DNA of 64,000 nt from Pseudomonadota bacterium (GTDB taxonomy: Bacteria > Pseudomonadota > Gammaproteobacteria > Steroidobacterales > Steroidobacteraceae), in NCBI GenBank assembly GCA_021826035.1, contig JAKBBE010000001.1, forward strand, positions 124,001 to 188,000, in the 5' to 3' direction. This document shows positions 38,085-47,311 of the stretch, in pieces. Each line of letters starts with the position of its first letter. The stretch's first letter is position 1. The notes beneath the pieces are model-generated. The model made no database searches. It was not told the origin of the DNA and saw nothing but the letters and a program-made list of their open reading frames with translations. The position numbers and the translations under genes were made by a program.

Positions 38085-38735
38085 ATGCTGCACTGGCTCA
38101 TCGATTTCATTCTGCACCTGAACCGCCACCTCACGACCCTGCTCGCGCAGGTCGGCGCCTGGACCTACGCGATCCTGTTCGCGATCATCTTTGCCGAGAC
38201 CGGTTTGGTGGTGACGCCATTCCTGCCCGGCGATTCGCTGCTCTTCGGGATCGGCGCCGTCGCGGCCGTCGATGCCAGCGGCACGCTGAGCGCGCCCCTG
38301 GCGACGCTGGTGCTCGCCGTCGCGGCCATCCTCGGCAATACGGTCAATTACACCGCAGGCCGCCTGATCGGCCCGCCGGCCTTCAGCGGCCGCTACCGGT
38401 TGCTGAAGGTCCAGTACCTGCGTCGCACCGAAGCGTTCTTTCTGCGCCACGGGGGGCGGGCGATCGCGCTGTCGCGCTTCATTCCCATCATTCGCACCTG
38501 CATGCCGTTCGTGGCCGGCGTCGGTCGTATGCCGTACGGACGCTTTCAGGGCTATAACGTGCTCGGCGGCTTCGCCTGGGTCTCGTTGTTTCTCTGGGGC
38601 GGGTACTTTTTCGGCAATGTTCCGCTGGTGAAGCGCAACTTCGGTCTGGTGACCCTGCTGATCATCGGTGTGTCGATGGTGCCGGTGGTGATGACATTCC
38701 TCAGACGCCACCGCCCGCATCCCGAGGTTTCCTGA
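38085..38735 (+). CDS. DedA-family membrane protein
   Basis: A 216-residue polytopic membrane protein of the DedA/SNARE-associated family, linked to lipid-carrier (undecaprenyl phosphate or phospholipid) flipping. IFAETGLVVTPFLPGDSLLF near residue 35, LGNTVNYTAGRLIG and ALSRFIPIIRTCMPFVAGVGRMPYGRF (in parts) are the conserved motifs, including the functionally important Arg residues. The start could also be GTG 38079. It lies 10 bp after envC. Confidence 0.95.
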   Translation: MLHWLIDFILHLNRHLTTLLAQVGAWTYAILFAIIFAETGLVVTPFLPGDSLLFGIGAVAAVDASGTLSAPLATLVLAVAAILGNTVNYTAGRLIGPPAFSGRYRLLKVQYLRRTEAFFLRHGGRAIALSRFIPIIRTCMPFVAGVGRMPYGRFQGYNVLGGFAWVSLFLWGGYFFGNVPLVKRNFGLVTLLIIGVSMVPVVMTFLRRHRPHPEVS

Positions 38736-38851
38736 GGCGCCTGCAGATCGTGGTACCGCGCCTGGGCGGCGCGGCAGTATGATGCGAAGGAGTGCCCTGC
38801 GAAGCCTCCGGGCGCTTCGCACCGCACACCTCTATGAGACCACCGCCGAGC

Positions 38852-40450
38852 ATGGCTGCCGCTTACGACTACATCATCGTCGGTGCCGGGTCTGCCGGCT
38901 GCGTGCTCGCCAACCGGCTGAGCGCCGATCCGGCGCTCAAAGTGCTGCTGCTCGAAGCCGGTGGCCGCGATACCTCGTTTCTGATCCACATGCCGGCGGG
39001 AATCGCGCGGCTCACCACACCGGCGGTCAACTGGCTGTATCAAACCGAACCGCAGAGTGAGCTTGCCGGCCGCCGCCTGTTCTGGCCGCGCGGCAAGACG
39101 CTCGGCGGTTCGAGTTCGATCAACGCCATGGTCTACATCCGCGGTCAGCGCGCCGATTACGATCACTGGTGCCGTCTCGGCAACCCCGGTTGGGGAGCCG
39201 AGTCGGTGCTGCCCTACTTCCGTCGCGCCGAGCACAACGAGTCGCTTGAGGACGAGTGGCACGGCCGCGGCGGCCCGCTGAATGTGTGCATGCGCCGCTA
39301 CACCAATCCGCTCAGCCACCGGTTCGTGGCTGCCGCGTGCGCCGCCGGTCTGCCCGCCAACCCCGACTTCAACGGTCGCGAACAGTACGGCGCCGGGCTT
39401 TATCAGGTGACCCAGAAGGCCGGCCGGCGGTGCAGTGCCGCCAGCGCCTACCTGCATCCGGTCGCTCGCCGGCCCAACCTGACCGTGCTCACCGGCGCGC
39501 TCGCGTTGCGGGTCGTTTTGGCGGGGCGCCGCGCCGTTGGCGTCGAATACCTGCGCGGCGGTATCCGAACCGAGGCTCGCGCGCAGCGCGAAGTTCTGCT
39601 CGCCGGCGGAGCGATCAACTCCCCGCAGCTGCTGCTGCTCTCGGGGATCGGTCCGGCCGATGAGTTGCGGGCACACGATCTCGACGTGCATCACGATCTA
39701 CCCGGGGTTGGACGCAACCTGCAGGATCATCTCGATGTGCACGTCATCCACGCGTGCACGCGGCCGGTGACCCTTGATCCTCGGGCCCGCGGTTTTGGGG
39801 CGCTGCGCACGGCGTTGCGTTACGCACTGTTTCGAAACGGACCGGGCGTGAGCAATGTGGCCGAGGCCGGTGCCTTTCTGCGCACGTCGATAGAGACCTC
39901 ACCGCCCGACCTGCAGATGCATTTCATCCCAGCCTACGTTGTCGACCATGGACGGCGCAGGATGCCGGGCTACGGCATGACGCTGCACGTATGTTACCTG
40001 CGTCCGGGGAGCCGCGGCACGATCCGACTTGCCTCAGCGAAGCCGACCGATCCGCCGCGCATCGACCCGGCGTATCTCACCGATCCGTCCGACCTGGCGC
40101 CGCTGATCGCCGGCATCCGGCGGGCGCGCGACATCTACGCGCAAGCGCCGTTGCGCGCGGAGCTCGGCGAGGAGGTGTTTCCCGGTGCCGCGCGCCGCAC
40201 CGATGCCGATCTCGAATCCTTCATCCGCTGCGCTGCCGAGACGGAATATCACCCCGTCGGCACCTGCAGGATGGGCCTCGATGCCGCGGCGGTGGTCGAT
40301 CCGCAGCTGAGGGTGCGGGGCCTGGAGGGTCTGCGGGTGGTGGACGCCTCGATCATGCCGACGCTGGTGAGCGGCAATACCAACGCGCCGGTCATCATGA
40401 TCGCGGAGAAGGCCGCCGATCTGATTCTCGGCGCGCACCCCACGGCCTGA
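38852..40450 (+). CDS. GMC-family FAD oxidoreductase (choline-dehydrogenase-like)
   Basis: A 532-residue flavoenzyme oxidising an alcohol. The FAD-binding motif is YDYIIVGAGSAGCVLANRLS with LLLEAGG at the second strand. GMC signature 1 is FWPRGKTLGGSSSINAMVY and signature 2 is GGAINSPQLLLLSGIGP. The catalytic His lies in TEYHPVGTCRMG and the second active-site residue in SGNTNAP (Asn in place of His is normal in several members). The substrate is not readable: no betB or betaine transport genes are nearby. ATG 38834 would add six residues. It converges with the GH144-like gene. Confidence 0.92.
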   Translation: MAAAYDYIIVGAGSAGCVLANRLSADPALKVLLLEAGGRDTSFLIHMPAGIARLTTPAVNWLYQTEPQSELAGRRLFWPRGKTLGGSSSINAMVYIRGQRADYDHWCRLGNPGWGAESVLPYFRRAEHNESLEDEWHGRGGPLNVCMRRYTNPLSHRFVAAACAAGLPANPDFNGREQYGAGLYQVTQKAGRRCSAASAYLHPVARRPNLTVLTGALALRVVLAGRRAVGVEYLRGGIRTEARAQREVLLAGGAINSPQLLLLSGIGPADELRAHDLDVHHDLPGVGRNLQDHLDVHVIHACTRPVTLDPRARGFGALRTALRYALFRNGPGVSNVAEAGAFLRTSIETSPPDLQMHFIPAYVVDHGRRRMPGYGMTLHVCYLRPGSRGTIRLASAKPTDPPRIDPAYLTDPSDLAPLIAGIRRARDIYAQAPLRAELGEEVFPGAARRTDADLESFIRCAAETEYHPVGTCRMGLDAAAVVDPQLRVRGLEGLRVVDASIMPTLVSGNTNAPVIMIAEKAADLILGAHPTA

Positions 40451-40470
40451 GTTCCCGCCGCGGCAGTGGC

Positions 40471-42297
40471 TCAGGGCCGCGTGCGCGCCATCTTGCCGAG
40501 CAGGCGCAGTGCCCGCTGTTTTCGCTGCGGGCCGCTCATGGCGGGAGCTTTGCCGCCGAGCACGCGCAGGATCCGCTTCTTCTTTCCACTGAGCGCATCG
40601 CGCGCCTGCGCCGCGCTCAGCCACCCGCCCGTAAAGTCCGCGCGCTGCAATCCGACGCGGATATAGGGGTTGTGGCGCATGAGGCGCCAAATGAGCCGAC
40701 TGCGCTCGTTCTCGATCATCGCGATGATTGGCCCCTGGTCGATTCCGAGGAAGGCGTTGTCGACCCACCCGCGTCCCGGCACCACGTGGCCGGTGGTCGC
40801 CAGGCGGGCATCGAGGAAGCTCGGGTTGAACGAATCGACGAAGCCGTACCGGGTGTAAATCATGTCGCCGTAGCGGCGCAGCAGCGCCTGCGTGGCTTGC
40901 GTCACGTAGCGTGGGACGAACATGAGCGAGCCGATGACCGCCGTCGGCGCCAGCGTGCCGTCATCGACGCTGTGTTTGCTGATGCCGCGTGCCGAGTAAC
41001 CGTAGAACTGTCGGATCCGTCCGTCGAAGCGCGCGCGGACGTAACCCGGGCCGTCACAGGCCGTCAGTCCCCAAATGTTCGGGCCGTATCCGGCCCAGCC
41101 GTGCGGGTTGATGATGGCGTAGCGCCGCTGCACCAGTGTCGCAATCACGCCGTTCAGGAAGTACGTCTCGCCCTGCGCGCGCATGAACGGGTCGGCGATG
41201 CCCCGGAGGTCCACCCACACGGCCGTGTATTGATAACCAAACTGCGGTCCGAAGGACAGCAGCGTCAGTCCGCCAACGCGCCGCAAGTCGTGATGATCGG
41301 TTGCGGTCCAGGCGCTCCAGGCATTGTGACCGAGCGGGTGAGTCGGGGAGCCGAGGCCGAGGATGTAGAGGATCGACGCCTCGTTGTAGCCATGCCAGCG
41401 TAGCTTCGAGAAACCGGTGCGTGGCATCCACGCCATGCTCACCAAGGCATTCCCGCCGGGCGCCGACCAGCTCCAGTTGACACGCAGGTACAGGCGGTTG
41501 GCGAGCGACCGCACTTGCTCTTCGGTCGGAGTATTGTGATCGAAGTACTCACCGGCCGTCAGCACGCCGGCCATGAGCAGCGCGGTATCGATGGTCGAGA
41601 GCTCACTGTGGCCGAAGCGCAGGCCCGTGCGCATGTTGAGGAAATGGTAGAAGAATCCGTGGTAGCCGGCGTAGCCGTGCGCTCCCGGACCCTGCGGCAG
41701 ATGGAGCAGGAACGCCAGGACCTTGCGTACCCGTTTGGCCGCGGCGTGCCGAGTGACGTATCCGCGGTAGGCGCCGATCACGTCCGCCGTGAGCGCGAAA
41801 CCGACCGCCGCGATGCTCGCCGGGCCGTGGGGCGAGGGCCAACGGTCGGGCGTCAATCCGGTGACCGGGTTGGCCGTCAGCCAGAAATAATCGAATGTCC
41901 GTCGCTCGATGTCGCGAAACATGCGCCGCGGGTGGCGTGCGAGGCGGCGAACGCAGGCGCTCGACAGCGGCGCGGTCGGGTGGCGCGGTGCGGTCAGCGC
42001 TGCGGAGGCCGCCGGACATCCCGGGCCGCTCACCGCCGAGCTTGATGCGCTCGGCATGAGCTGCACGGCATGGGTGTCCGGGCGCGTTGCATCGACCGCT
42101 CCCTGCGTCGCCTCCACCGCTGCCCGGGTCGCGGTATCCACGAACGCGTCCGCCTCGGTGCCGAGTTGCCGGACCGCGGCGGTGAGTGCTCGGCGCTGTG
42201 CCTGGCGCACATGCGTATAGTGCAGCCAGGACACCACCGCAATCGCGATAAGCCCGTCGAGCACAATGGCCCAGAGCAGCGCGCGGCGGGCCTTCAT
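40471..42297 (-). CDS. GH144-type beta-glucanase with membrane anchor
   Basis: A 608-residue protein. An N-terminal membrane segment (ALLWAIVLDGLIAIAVVSWL) and a low-complexity linker (to about residue 115) precede an (alpha/alpha)6 domain of the former 'glucoamylase' family PF10091, now GH144. ERRTFDYFWLTANPVTGLTPDR, NMRTGLRFGHSELSTIDTALL (in parts), WHGYNEASILYILGLGSP and VDNAFLGIDQGPIIAMIENE are characteristic. Known GH144 members are endo-beta-1,2-glucanases. It may act on periplasmic glucans of the organism or on external beta-1,2-glucan. A basic 70-residue C-terminal tail is unusual. Confidence 0.82.
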   Translation of the reverse strand: MKARRALLWAIVLDGLIAIAVVSWLHYTHVRQAQRRALTAAVRQLGTEADAFVDTATRAAVEATQGAVDATRPDTHAVQLMPSASSSAVSGPGCPAASAALTAPRHPTAPLSSACVRRLARHPRRMFRDIERRTFDYFWLTANPVTGLTPDRWPSPHGPASIAAVGFALTADVIGAYRGYVTRHAAAKRVRKVLAFLLHLPQGPGAHGYAGYHGFFYHFLNMRTGLRFGHSELSTIDTALLMAGVLTAGEYFDHNTPTEEQVRSLANRLYLRVNWSWSAPGGNALVSMAWMPRTGFSKLRWHGYNEASILYILGLGSPTHPLGHNAWSAWTATDHHDLRRVGGLTLLSFGPQFGYQYTAVWVDLRGIADPFMRAQGETYFLNGVIATLVQRRYAIINPHGWAGYGPNIWGLTACDGPGYVRARFDGRIRQFYGYSARGISKHSVDDGTLAPTAVIGSLMFVPRYVTQATQALLRRYGDMIYTRYGFVDSFNPSFLDARLATTGHVVPGRGWVDNAFLGIDQGPIIAMIENERSRLIWRLMRHNPYIRVGLQRADFTGGWLSAAQARDALSGKKKRILRVLGGKAPAMSGPQRKQRALRLLGKMARTRP

Positions 42298-42362
42298 CGC
42301 GTCACCGCGCTGATGTGTATGCAGTCGGCCGTCACGTCGTTGTGTCTACACGCCCGCCCCCA

Positions 42363-42411
42363 GCGCGGACCGCCGGCGGTGCGGTGCGCTGCGGATCTCA
42401 GCGGTCCGCGC
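42363..42411. repeat. 11-bp inverted repeat in the GH144/hemD divergent region
   Basis: GCGCGGACCGC (42363-42373) and GCGGTCCGCGC (42401-42411) are perfect inverted repeats with a 27-bp loop. The region between the genes (42298-42614) contains no gene I can support. Confidence 0.5.
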
Positions 42412-42440
42412 GGACGGACCGTACAGTGTCAAACCTTTGG

Positions 42441-42461
42441 GCACGTGCAATTCCTTGAATT
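42441..42461. promoter_or_regulatory. Two adjacent palindromes upstream of the hemD-like gene
   Basis: GCACGTGC (42441-42448) is followed directly by AATTC-CTT-GAATT (42449-42461). Both are perfect palindromes in a non-coding stretch and could be operators for either divergent gene. No matching regulator is identified. Confidence 0.35.
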
Positions 42462-42614
42462 CAGGCGGGTCGGCGGCAAACGCACCCCGACGGTGCGGGC
42501 CGCGCTCTGGGCACGCACGCCACCATTCGAATGGCAATTGCGTTCCGCGTCAAGCGGCAGCGCGATCAGAAGCATCGCTTCGGCGGTGGGCAGGCGCGCC
42601 GCGGCGCAGGTAGC

Positions 42615-43445
42615 ATGCCACCGATGAGCCCCGTATCGCTGGCCGGTCGCACCATTGCCATTCCCGAAGCGCGGGCGCTGGAGATCTTCGCCGGCCTGCT
42701 TGAGCGGCGCGGTGCGCGCGTCATCCGCTGCCCGATGCTCGCCATCCATGATGCACCGGACCCGGCTCCGGTGCTCGACTGGTGCCGCGCGCTGGCCGGC
42801 GGGCAGTTCGATGCGGTCATCCTGCTCACCGGGGAAGGCCTGCGTCGTCTGCTCGGGACTCTCGAGCGGTACGAACCCGCCCTGCGTCCGGCATTCCTCG
42901 CCGCGCTCGCGCGTGCGTACAAGATCACACGCGGCCCGAAGCCTGCCCAAGTGCTGCGCGAGTGCGGGCTCACCGCCGATCTGGCGGCGCCGGAAGCGAC
43001 CACCCGCGGTGTGGTCGATGCGCTGTCAAGCCGCGCCCTCGGCGGCTGGCGCATGGGCGTGCAGCTCTATGGCACCGAGCCGAATCTGGCGCTGACCGAG
43101 TTCCTGCGCAGCGCCGGCGCGCTCGTCTGGCCTGTCGCGCCCTACGTCTATGCCGACGCAGCGGATGAACAGGCGGTACGCGCCCTGCTGGAGCAAGTAC
43201 GCGCCGGGCAGATCGACGCCATCGCGTTCACCAGTACTGCGCAGCTCGAACGGCTAGTCAGCATCGCCGGTGAGGAGCAGGTGCGCGGTGCGCTGCGGCA
43301 CACGCTGGTGGCGGCGGTCGGACCGGTCACGGCCAGCGCACTGCGCCGTCGAGGCATCGAGCCGCAGCTGACCCCCGCCGCGTCGTATTTCCTCAAACCC
43401 CTCACTGCCGCGCTGCTGCGCGCACTTGGAACTGCGCCGCCCTAG
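42615..43445 (+). CDS. Uroporphyrinogen-III synthase family protein
   Basis: A 276-residue HemD-like protein, expected to cyclise hydroxymethylbilane to uroporphyrinogen III in haem synthesis. IAIPEARALEIFAGLLERRGARVIRCP is the N-terminal fold of domain 1 (in parts), and IDAIAFTSTAQLERLV with LVAAVGPVTASALRRRGIEP belongs to domain 2 of the bilobal structure. The HemD family is poorly conserved, so a related non-haem role is possible. It is not next to hemC, hemX or hemY, the common arrangement in gammaproteobacteria. Its stop overlaps the stop of the convergent ybbP-like gene by two bases. ATG 42624 is an alternative start. Confidence 0.8.
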   Translation: MPPMSPVSLAGRTIAIPEARALEIFAGLLERRGARVIRCPMLAIHDAPDPAPVLDWCRALAGGQFDAVILLTGEGLRRLLGTLERYEPALRPAFLAALARAYKITRGPKPAQVLRECGLTADLAAPEATTRGVVDALSSRALGGWRMGVQLYGTEPNLALTEFLRSAGALVWPVAPYVYADAADEQAVRALLEQVRAGQIDAIAFTSTAQLERLVSIAGEEQVRGALRHTLVAAVGPVTASALRRRGIEPQLTPAASYFLKPLTAALLRALGTAPP

Positions 43446-45940
43446 AGGGGGCCCTCGCGCAGCACCGCCAGTGGCGGATAACGCAGCACGGTGCGGGTCG
43501 CGAGCCATCCACTCGCCGCCACGAGCAGTGTGCCGCCGAAGAGCGCTGCGGCGCACACGACGGGGTCGAACACGTAGGGTAGATCGAGTACCTCGTGCGT
43601 CACGTACCACGCACCGGCGCTCGCGCCGGCCGCTCCGATCAGACCCGCAAGCGCACCGAGCGCGGCGAACTCCGCCCAAATTCCCCCCGCCACCGTGGCA
43701 CGGCTCGCCCCGAGCGCGCGCAGCATCGCGCTCTCGAAGCGACGCTGCTCGCGGCTCGAGTGCACCGCGGCGAGCAGCACGATCAGTCCGCCAGCCAACG
43801 TGAACAGGAACACGCTCTGCACCGCGAGGATGGCCTTCCTCAGCATGGAGCGCACATCCCGCAGCAGTGCGTCGATGTCGAAAATCGACACGCTCGGGAA
43901 GCGCCGTGCGAGCTGCGCCAGGGCGCGGGCCCGCTGCGGCGTCAGATAGGCGCTGGTGACGTACGTGCCGGTTTCCTTGCGCAGCAGACCCGGGGCGAAC
44001 ACGAGAAAGAAATTCGGCTTGAAGCTGTCCCAGCGAACCCGCCGTACGCTGGCGATGCGCACGGTGAGCGTGTTGCCTCCCACCTCGAACGTCAGCGGTT
44101 CGCCGAGCCGCAGGCCCAGCCAGCGCATGTACTGACTCGCCACCGACACCAGCGGCTGACCGGCGTCGGTGGCATTCCACCAGCGGCCGGCGATGATGCG
44201 GTTGCCGCCGCCGAGCCGCGCGGAATCGGTGAAATTCTGCTCGCGCAGCGCGAAATGCCGCCCGCGCGGGTGGGTGAAATGGATTGACTCGACGGGCTGG
44301 CCATCGATCGCGCGCAGGCGGCCGCGCAGCAGCGGCAGCATGCGCTGCGCAGGCGCCCCAAGCCTTCGCAGCGCGGCGGCGAACTCCGTGCGGCGGGCCG
44401 CCGGAATGTTGATGAAGAAGTAATTGGGCAGATCCGCCGGCAGCGTGCGGCGCCAGCCGCCGGTGAGATCGGAGCGGATGATTCCGAGCAGCGCGAGCGC
44501 CATGATGCCCGTGCCAAATGCCACGATCTGCACGACGCTGTCCATGCGGCGGCGCCCGAGATTGGCGATCCCGTAGCGCCACGCGACGCCGACTCGGCCG
44601 CGTAAGCGGTTCGCGGTCGACACCAACAGCAACGCCGCGCCGAGCAGTGCTGCGACGAACGCAGCCAACCCCAGCGTCAGCATCACGAACGGCCGGCCGG
44701 GTCCCATCACCCAGCGGATCATCAGAACCAGGAGCGCGACGGCCGGGCCGAAGGCGAGCAGCATTGCCGGGCGCGGCGGATCGAGGTCGCGCCGCAGGAC
44801 CCGCAGCGCCGGCGTGCGCGTCAGCTGCAGCAATGGCGGCAGCGCGAATCCCGCCAGCAGTGCGAATGCCATCAGGACGCCGATGCCGACCGGCGCGAGA
44901 CCGGCCGGCGGCAGCGCCCGCTGTGCCAGCAGACCGCGCAGCGCATGCACGAGCCACATCTGCGTCAGGTAACCGAGCGCATCGCCAGCGGCGCCGGCGA
45001 GCAACGCGATCGCGACCATCTGCGCCAACGTCATGGCGAGGATGAATCGCCGCGTCGCACCCAGGGTCTTCAGTAGCGCAACAGTGTCCAGGTGCCGGGC
45101 GACGTAACGACGCGCGGCCATGGCAACGGCGGCCGCGCACAGCAGCAGCGCGGTAAGACTCGCGAGATTGAGAAACCTCCCCGAGCGTTGCACGGCGCTG
45201 TGGATTTGCTGGCTGGCCTGCGCGACCGTGCGCAGCCGCTCTCCGGCCCCGAGGTGCGAGCGCAGCCATGCCCGCAGCGCATCGACCCGCGCAGCGCTGC
45301 CGGCGAACAGTGCGCTGTAGCGCACGCGGCTGCCCGGCTCGATCAGTTGCGTGCGGGCCAGATCTGCCGCGTTCATCAGCAGGCTCGGCACCAGCCCGGA
45401 AAAGGTGCCGGCCTGGTCCGGCCGCGCAATCAACACCCGGCCGATCGTGAAGGTAGCCGCGCCGATCGTCAGGTGCGCCCCGGGACGTGCACCGAGCGAG
45501 GTGAGCAGCCGCGAGTCCACCCAGACCACACCCCGGGGCGGAATGCCGCGCGCGGCCGTTCCCCTCGTAAATGGCGCGGTGGCGGTGAGTACCCGTCCTC
45601 GCAGCGGATACCCGTCGGTGACCGCATACAGGTCGGTGAGCTGGCTGCGCTGCGCGGCGAACACCACGCTCAGCATCCCTACGGTGCGCGCGCTGCGCAG
45701 GCCGTCGCGTGCCGCCGCCGCGAACACCGCCGGGGCGATCGGCTGGGCGGAGTCCACCCTGAGGTCCGCAGCGAGCACCGATGAGGCCTGCAGTGTGACC
45801 GCCGCACGGATCCGGCTGACCAGAAAGCCCACCCCCGTGAGCGCTCCGACCGCGACGGTCAGCGCCAGCAGCAGCACGCCGAACTCCCCGCCCCGCCACT
45901 CGCGGCGCAGCATGCGCAGTGCGAAGCGCACCGTACGCAC
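43442..45940 (-). CDS. ABC transporter permease, FtsX-like (YbbP type)
   Basis: An 832-residue inner-membrane protein with about ten membrane segments, comprising two FtsX-type modules separated by periplasmic domains. The N-terminus FALRMLRREWRGGEFGVLLLALTVAVG is typical (in parts), ATRRFILAMTLAQMVAIALLAG and GASRATVAGGIWAEFAALGALAG mark the two FtsX domains. It pairs with the adjacent ATPase, starting 2 bp after that gene. With tesA the arrangement equals ybbP-ybbA-tesA of E. coli. The transported or extracted substrate is unknown; lipoprotein or lipid handling is a guess from the MacB/LolCDE relationship. Confidence 0.93.
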   Translation of the reverse strand: MRTVRFALRMLRREWRGGEFGVLLLALTVAVGALTGVGFLVSRIRAAVTLQASSVLAADLRVDSAQPIAPAVFAAAARDGLRSARTVGMLSVVFAAQRSQLTDLYAVTDGYPLRGRVLTATAPFTRGTAARGIPPRGVVWVDSRLLTSLGARPGAHLTIGAATFTIGRVLIARPDQAGTFSGLVPSLLMNAADLARTQLIEPGSRVRYSALFAGSAARVDALRAWLRSHLGAGERLRTVAQASQQIHSAVQRSGRFLNLASLTALLLCAAAVAMAARRYVARHLDTVALLKTLGATRRFILAMTLAQMVAIALLAGAAGDALGYLTQMWLVHALRGLLAQRALPPAGLAPVGIGVLMAFALLAGFALPPLLQLTRTPALRVLRRDLDPPRPAMLLAFGPAVALLVLMIRWVMGPGRPFVMLTLGLAAFVAALLGAALLLVSTANRLRGRVGVAWRYGIANLGRRRMDSVVQIVAFGTGIMALALLGIIRSDLTGGWRRTLPADLPNYFFINIPAARRTEFAAALRRLGAPAQRMLPLLRGRLRAIDGQPVESIHFTHPRGRHFALREQNFTDSARLGGGNRIIAGRWWNATDAGQPLVSVASQYMRWLGLRLGEPLTFEVGGNTLTVRIASVRRVRWDSFKPNFFLVFAPGLLRKETGTYVTSAYLTPQRARALAQLARRFPSVSIFDIDALLRDVRSMLRKAILAVQSVFLFTLAGGLIVLLAAVHSSREQRRFESAMLRALGASRATVAGGIWAEFAALGALAGLIGAAGASAGAWYVTHEVLDLPYVFDPVVCAAALFGGTLLVAASGWLATRTVLRYPPLAVLREGPL

Positions 45941-45942
45941 CG

Positions 45943-46611
45943 TCAGATCACCCGACCGGCGTCCATGCGCACCATGCGGGCGCAGCGCGCGGCGAGTTCG
46001 GCGTCATGGGTCACGAGCACGAGCGTGGTGTTGGCCTCGGTGTTCAAATTGAACAGCCGCTCGATGATGTTGGCGCCAGTCAGGCTGTCGAGATTGCCGG
46101 TCGGCTCGTCTGCAAACAGCACACCGGGCCGCGCAACGAAGGCTCTGGCCAGTGCGACGCGCTGCTGCTCGCCCCCCGAGAGCTGCCGAGGATAGTGGGC
46201 CGCGCGGCCCGCGAGTCCCACGTGTTCGAGCGCCGCGAGTGCCGCGGTGCGCGCACCGCGCTGGCGCAGCAGCTCGAGCGGCAAGGCAACATTTTCGAGT
46301 GCCGTCAGGGCCGGGACGAGATGGAACGCCTGAAAGACGAACCCGACGTGGCGCGCCCGCACCCGGGCGCGGCCGTCCTCATCGAGCGCGCCGAGGTCCT
46401 CCCCACCGAGCAGCACCCGGCCGCTGCTCGGCAGGTCGAGGCCGGCCAGCAGCGCGAGCAGCGTCGATTTGCCCGCCCCCGAGGGGCCGGTCACCGCCAG
46501 CGTCTCCCCTGCAGCGACCTCGAGCGACACCTCATGCACAATAGTGAGCGGTCCGGCCGGACTGTCGACCGTCTTCGTGAGGTGCTCGGCTTTGAGAACG
46601 CACTCCCGCAT
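45943..46611 (-). CDS. ABC transporter ATP-binding protein (YbbA type)
   Basis: A 222-residue ATPase of the LolD/MacB group. Walker A is GPSGAGKSTLLALLAGLD, the Q-loop lies in VGFVFQAFHLVPALTALENV, the signature is LSGGEQQRVALARA, and Walker B with the D-loop is VLFADEPTGNLDS. The ATG at 46611 lies 20 bp inside the divergent tesA-like gene, so the two promoters must overlap coding sequence. It forms a transporter with the next gene. Confidence 0.95.
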   Translation of the reverse strand: MRECVLKAEHLTKTVDSPAGPLTIVHEVSLEVAAGETLAVTGPSGAGKSTLLALLAGLDLPSSGRVLLGGEDLGALDEDGRARVRARHVGFVFQAFHLVPALTALENVALPLELLRQRGARTAALAALEHVGLAGRAAHYPRQLSGGEQQRVALARAFVARPGVLFADEPTGNLDSLTGANIIERLFNLNTEANTTLVLVTHDAELAARCARMVRMDAGRVI

Positions 46612-47242
46612 CACCCCGTCGTGGCTCCCCGCCGTGGTGGGCATTGCACTGCTCGGACTCCTCGCGACCGCTGCCCGCGCTTCGGTGGGCACCATCCTCG
46701 TGTTCGGCGACAGCCTGAGCGCTGCGCATGGATTGCGTCCGGAACAGGGATGGGTGGCGTTGCTGGGGCAGCGTCTGCGCACCGAAGGGTACCGATACCG
46801 CATCGTCAACGCCAGCGTGAGCGGCGAGACGACCACCGGCGGGCTGGCACGCCTGCCGCACGAGCTGCGTGCCTGCCACCCGGCCATCGTCATCCTCGAG
46901 CTCGGCGCCAACGATGGGCTGCGCGGCCTGCCGGTGGCGCTCGCGGCGCACAACCTTGCCGCCATGGTGCGCTTGGCGCGCGCCGCGGGCGCGCGCGTGC
47001 TGCTGCTGGGCATTCTCATTCCACCGAACTACGGCCCGCGCTATACGCAGCAATTCTCTGCGCTGTATCCGCAGCTGGCACAGCGCTTTCACGTGACGCT
47101 CGTGCCGTTCCTGCTCGCGCACGTGGCGCTCGCTCCGGGGCTGATGCAATCCGATGGATTGCATCCCAACGCTCGCGGCGAACCGCTGGTGCTCGACAAC
47201 GTCTGGCCCTACCTGCGGACGCTGCTGCGCCACGGGGCGTAA
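46592..47242 (+). CDS. tesA: Periplasmic SGNH esterase / lysophospholipase (TesA type)
   Basis: A 216-residue GDSL hydrolase cleaving esters, thioesters and possibly lysophospholipids. The signal peptide ends at TAARA, before Ser31. Block I is VFGDSLSAAHG with nucleophile Ser41, block III is ELGANDGLRG, and block V is SDGLHPN with the catalytic Asp and His. A TTG start at 46592 is chosen: GAGG lies nine bases upstream and it supplies the basic signal-peptide start (MRTHSRI). GTG 46634 is an alternative. It is divergent from ybbA and overlaps its first codons, as in the E. coli tesA-ybbA region, where the genes also diverge. Confidence 0.93.
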   Translation: MRTHSRITPSWLPAVVGIALLGLLATAARASVGTILVFGDSLSAAHGLRPEQGWVALLGQRLRTEGYRYRIVNASVSGETTTGGLARLPHELRACHPAIVILELGANDGLRGLPVALAAHNLAAMVRLARAAGARVLLLGILIPPNYGPRYTQQFSALYPQLAQRFHVTLVPFLLAHVALAPGLMQSDGLHPNARGEPLVLDNVWPYLRTLLRHGA

Positions 47243-47311
47243 ACGGCGGACTTGGTCGGCGTGCGCCACCGCGCTATCGTTGCGCTCTTTCACCCCCCCG
47301 GAGGCCATTCC

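Noticed and set aside
43254..45899. An 881-codon open frame overlapping the ybbP-like gene
   Set aside because: Same-strand frame shifted from a clear permease; low-complexity Arg/Gly translation typical of a shadow frame.
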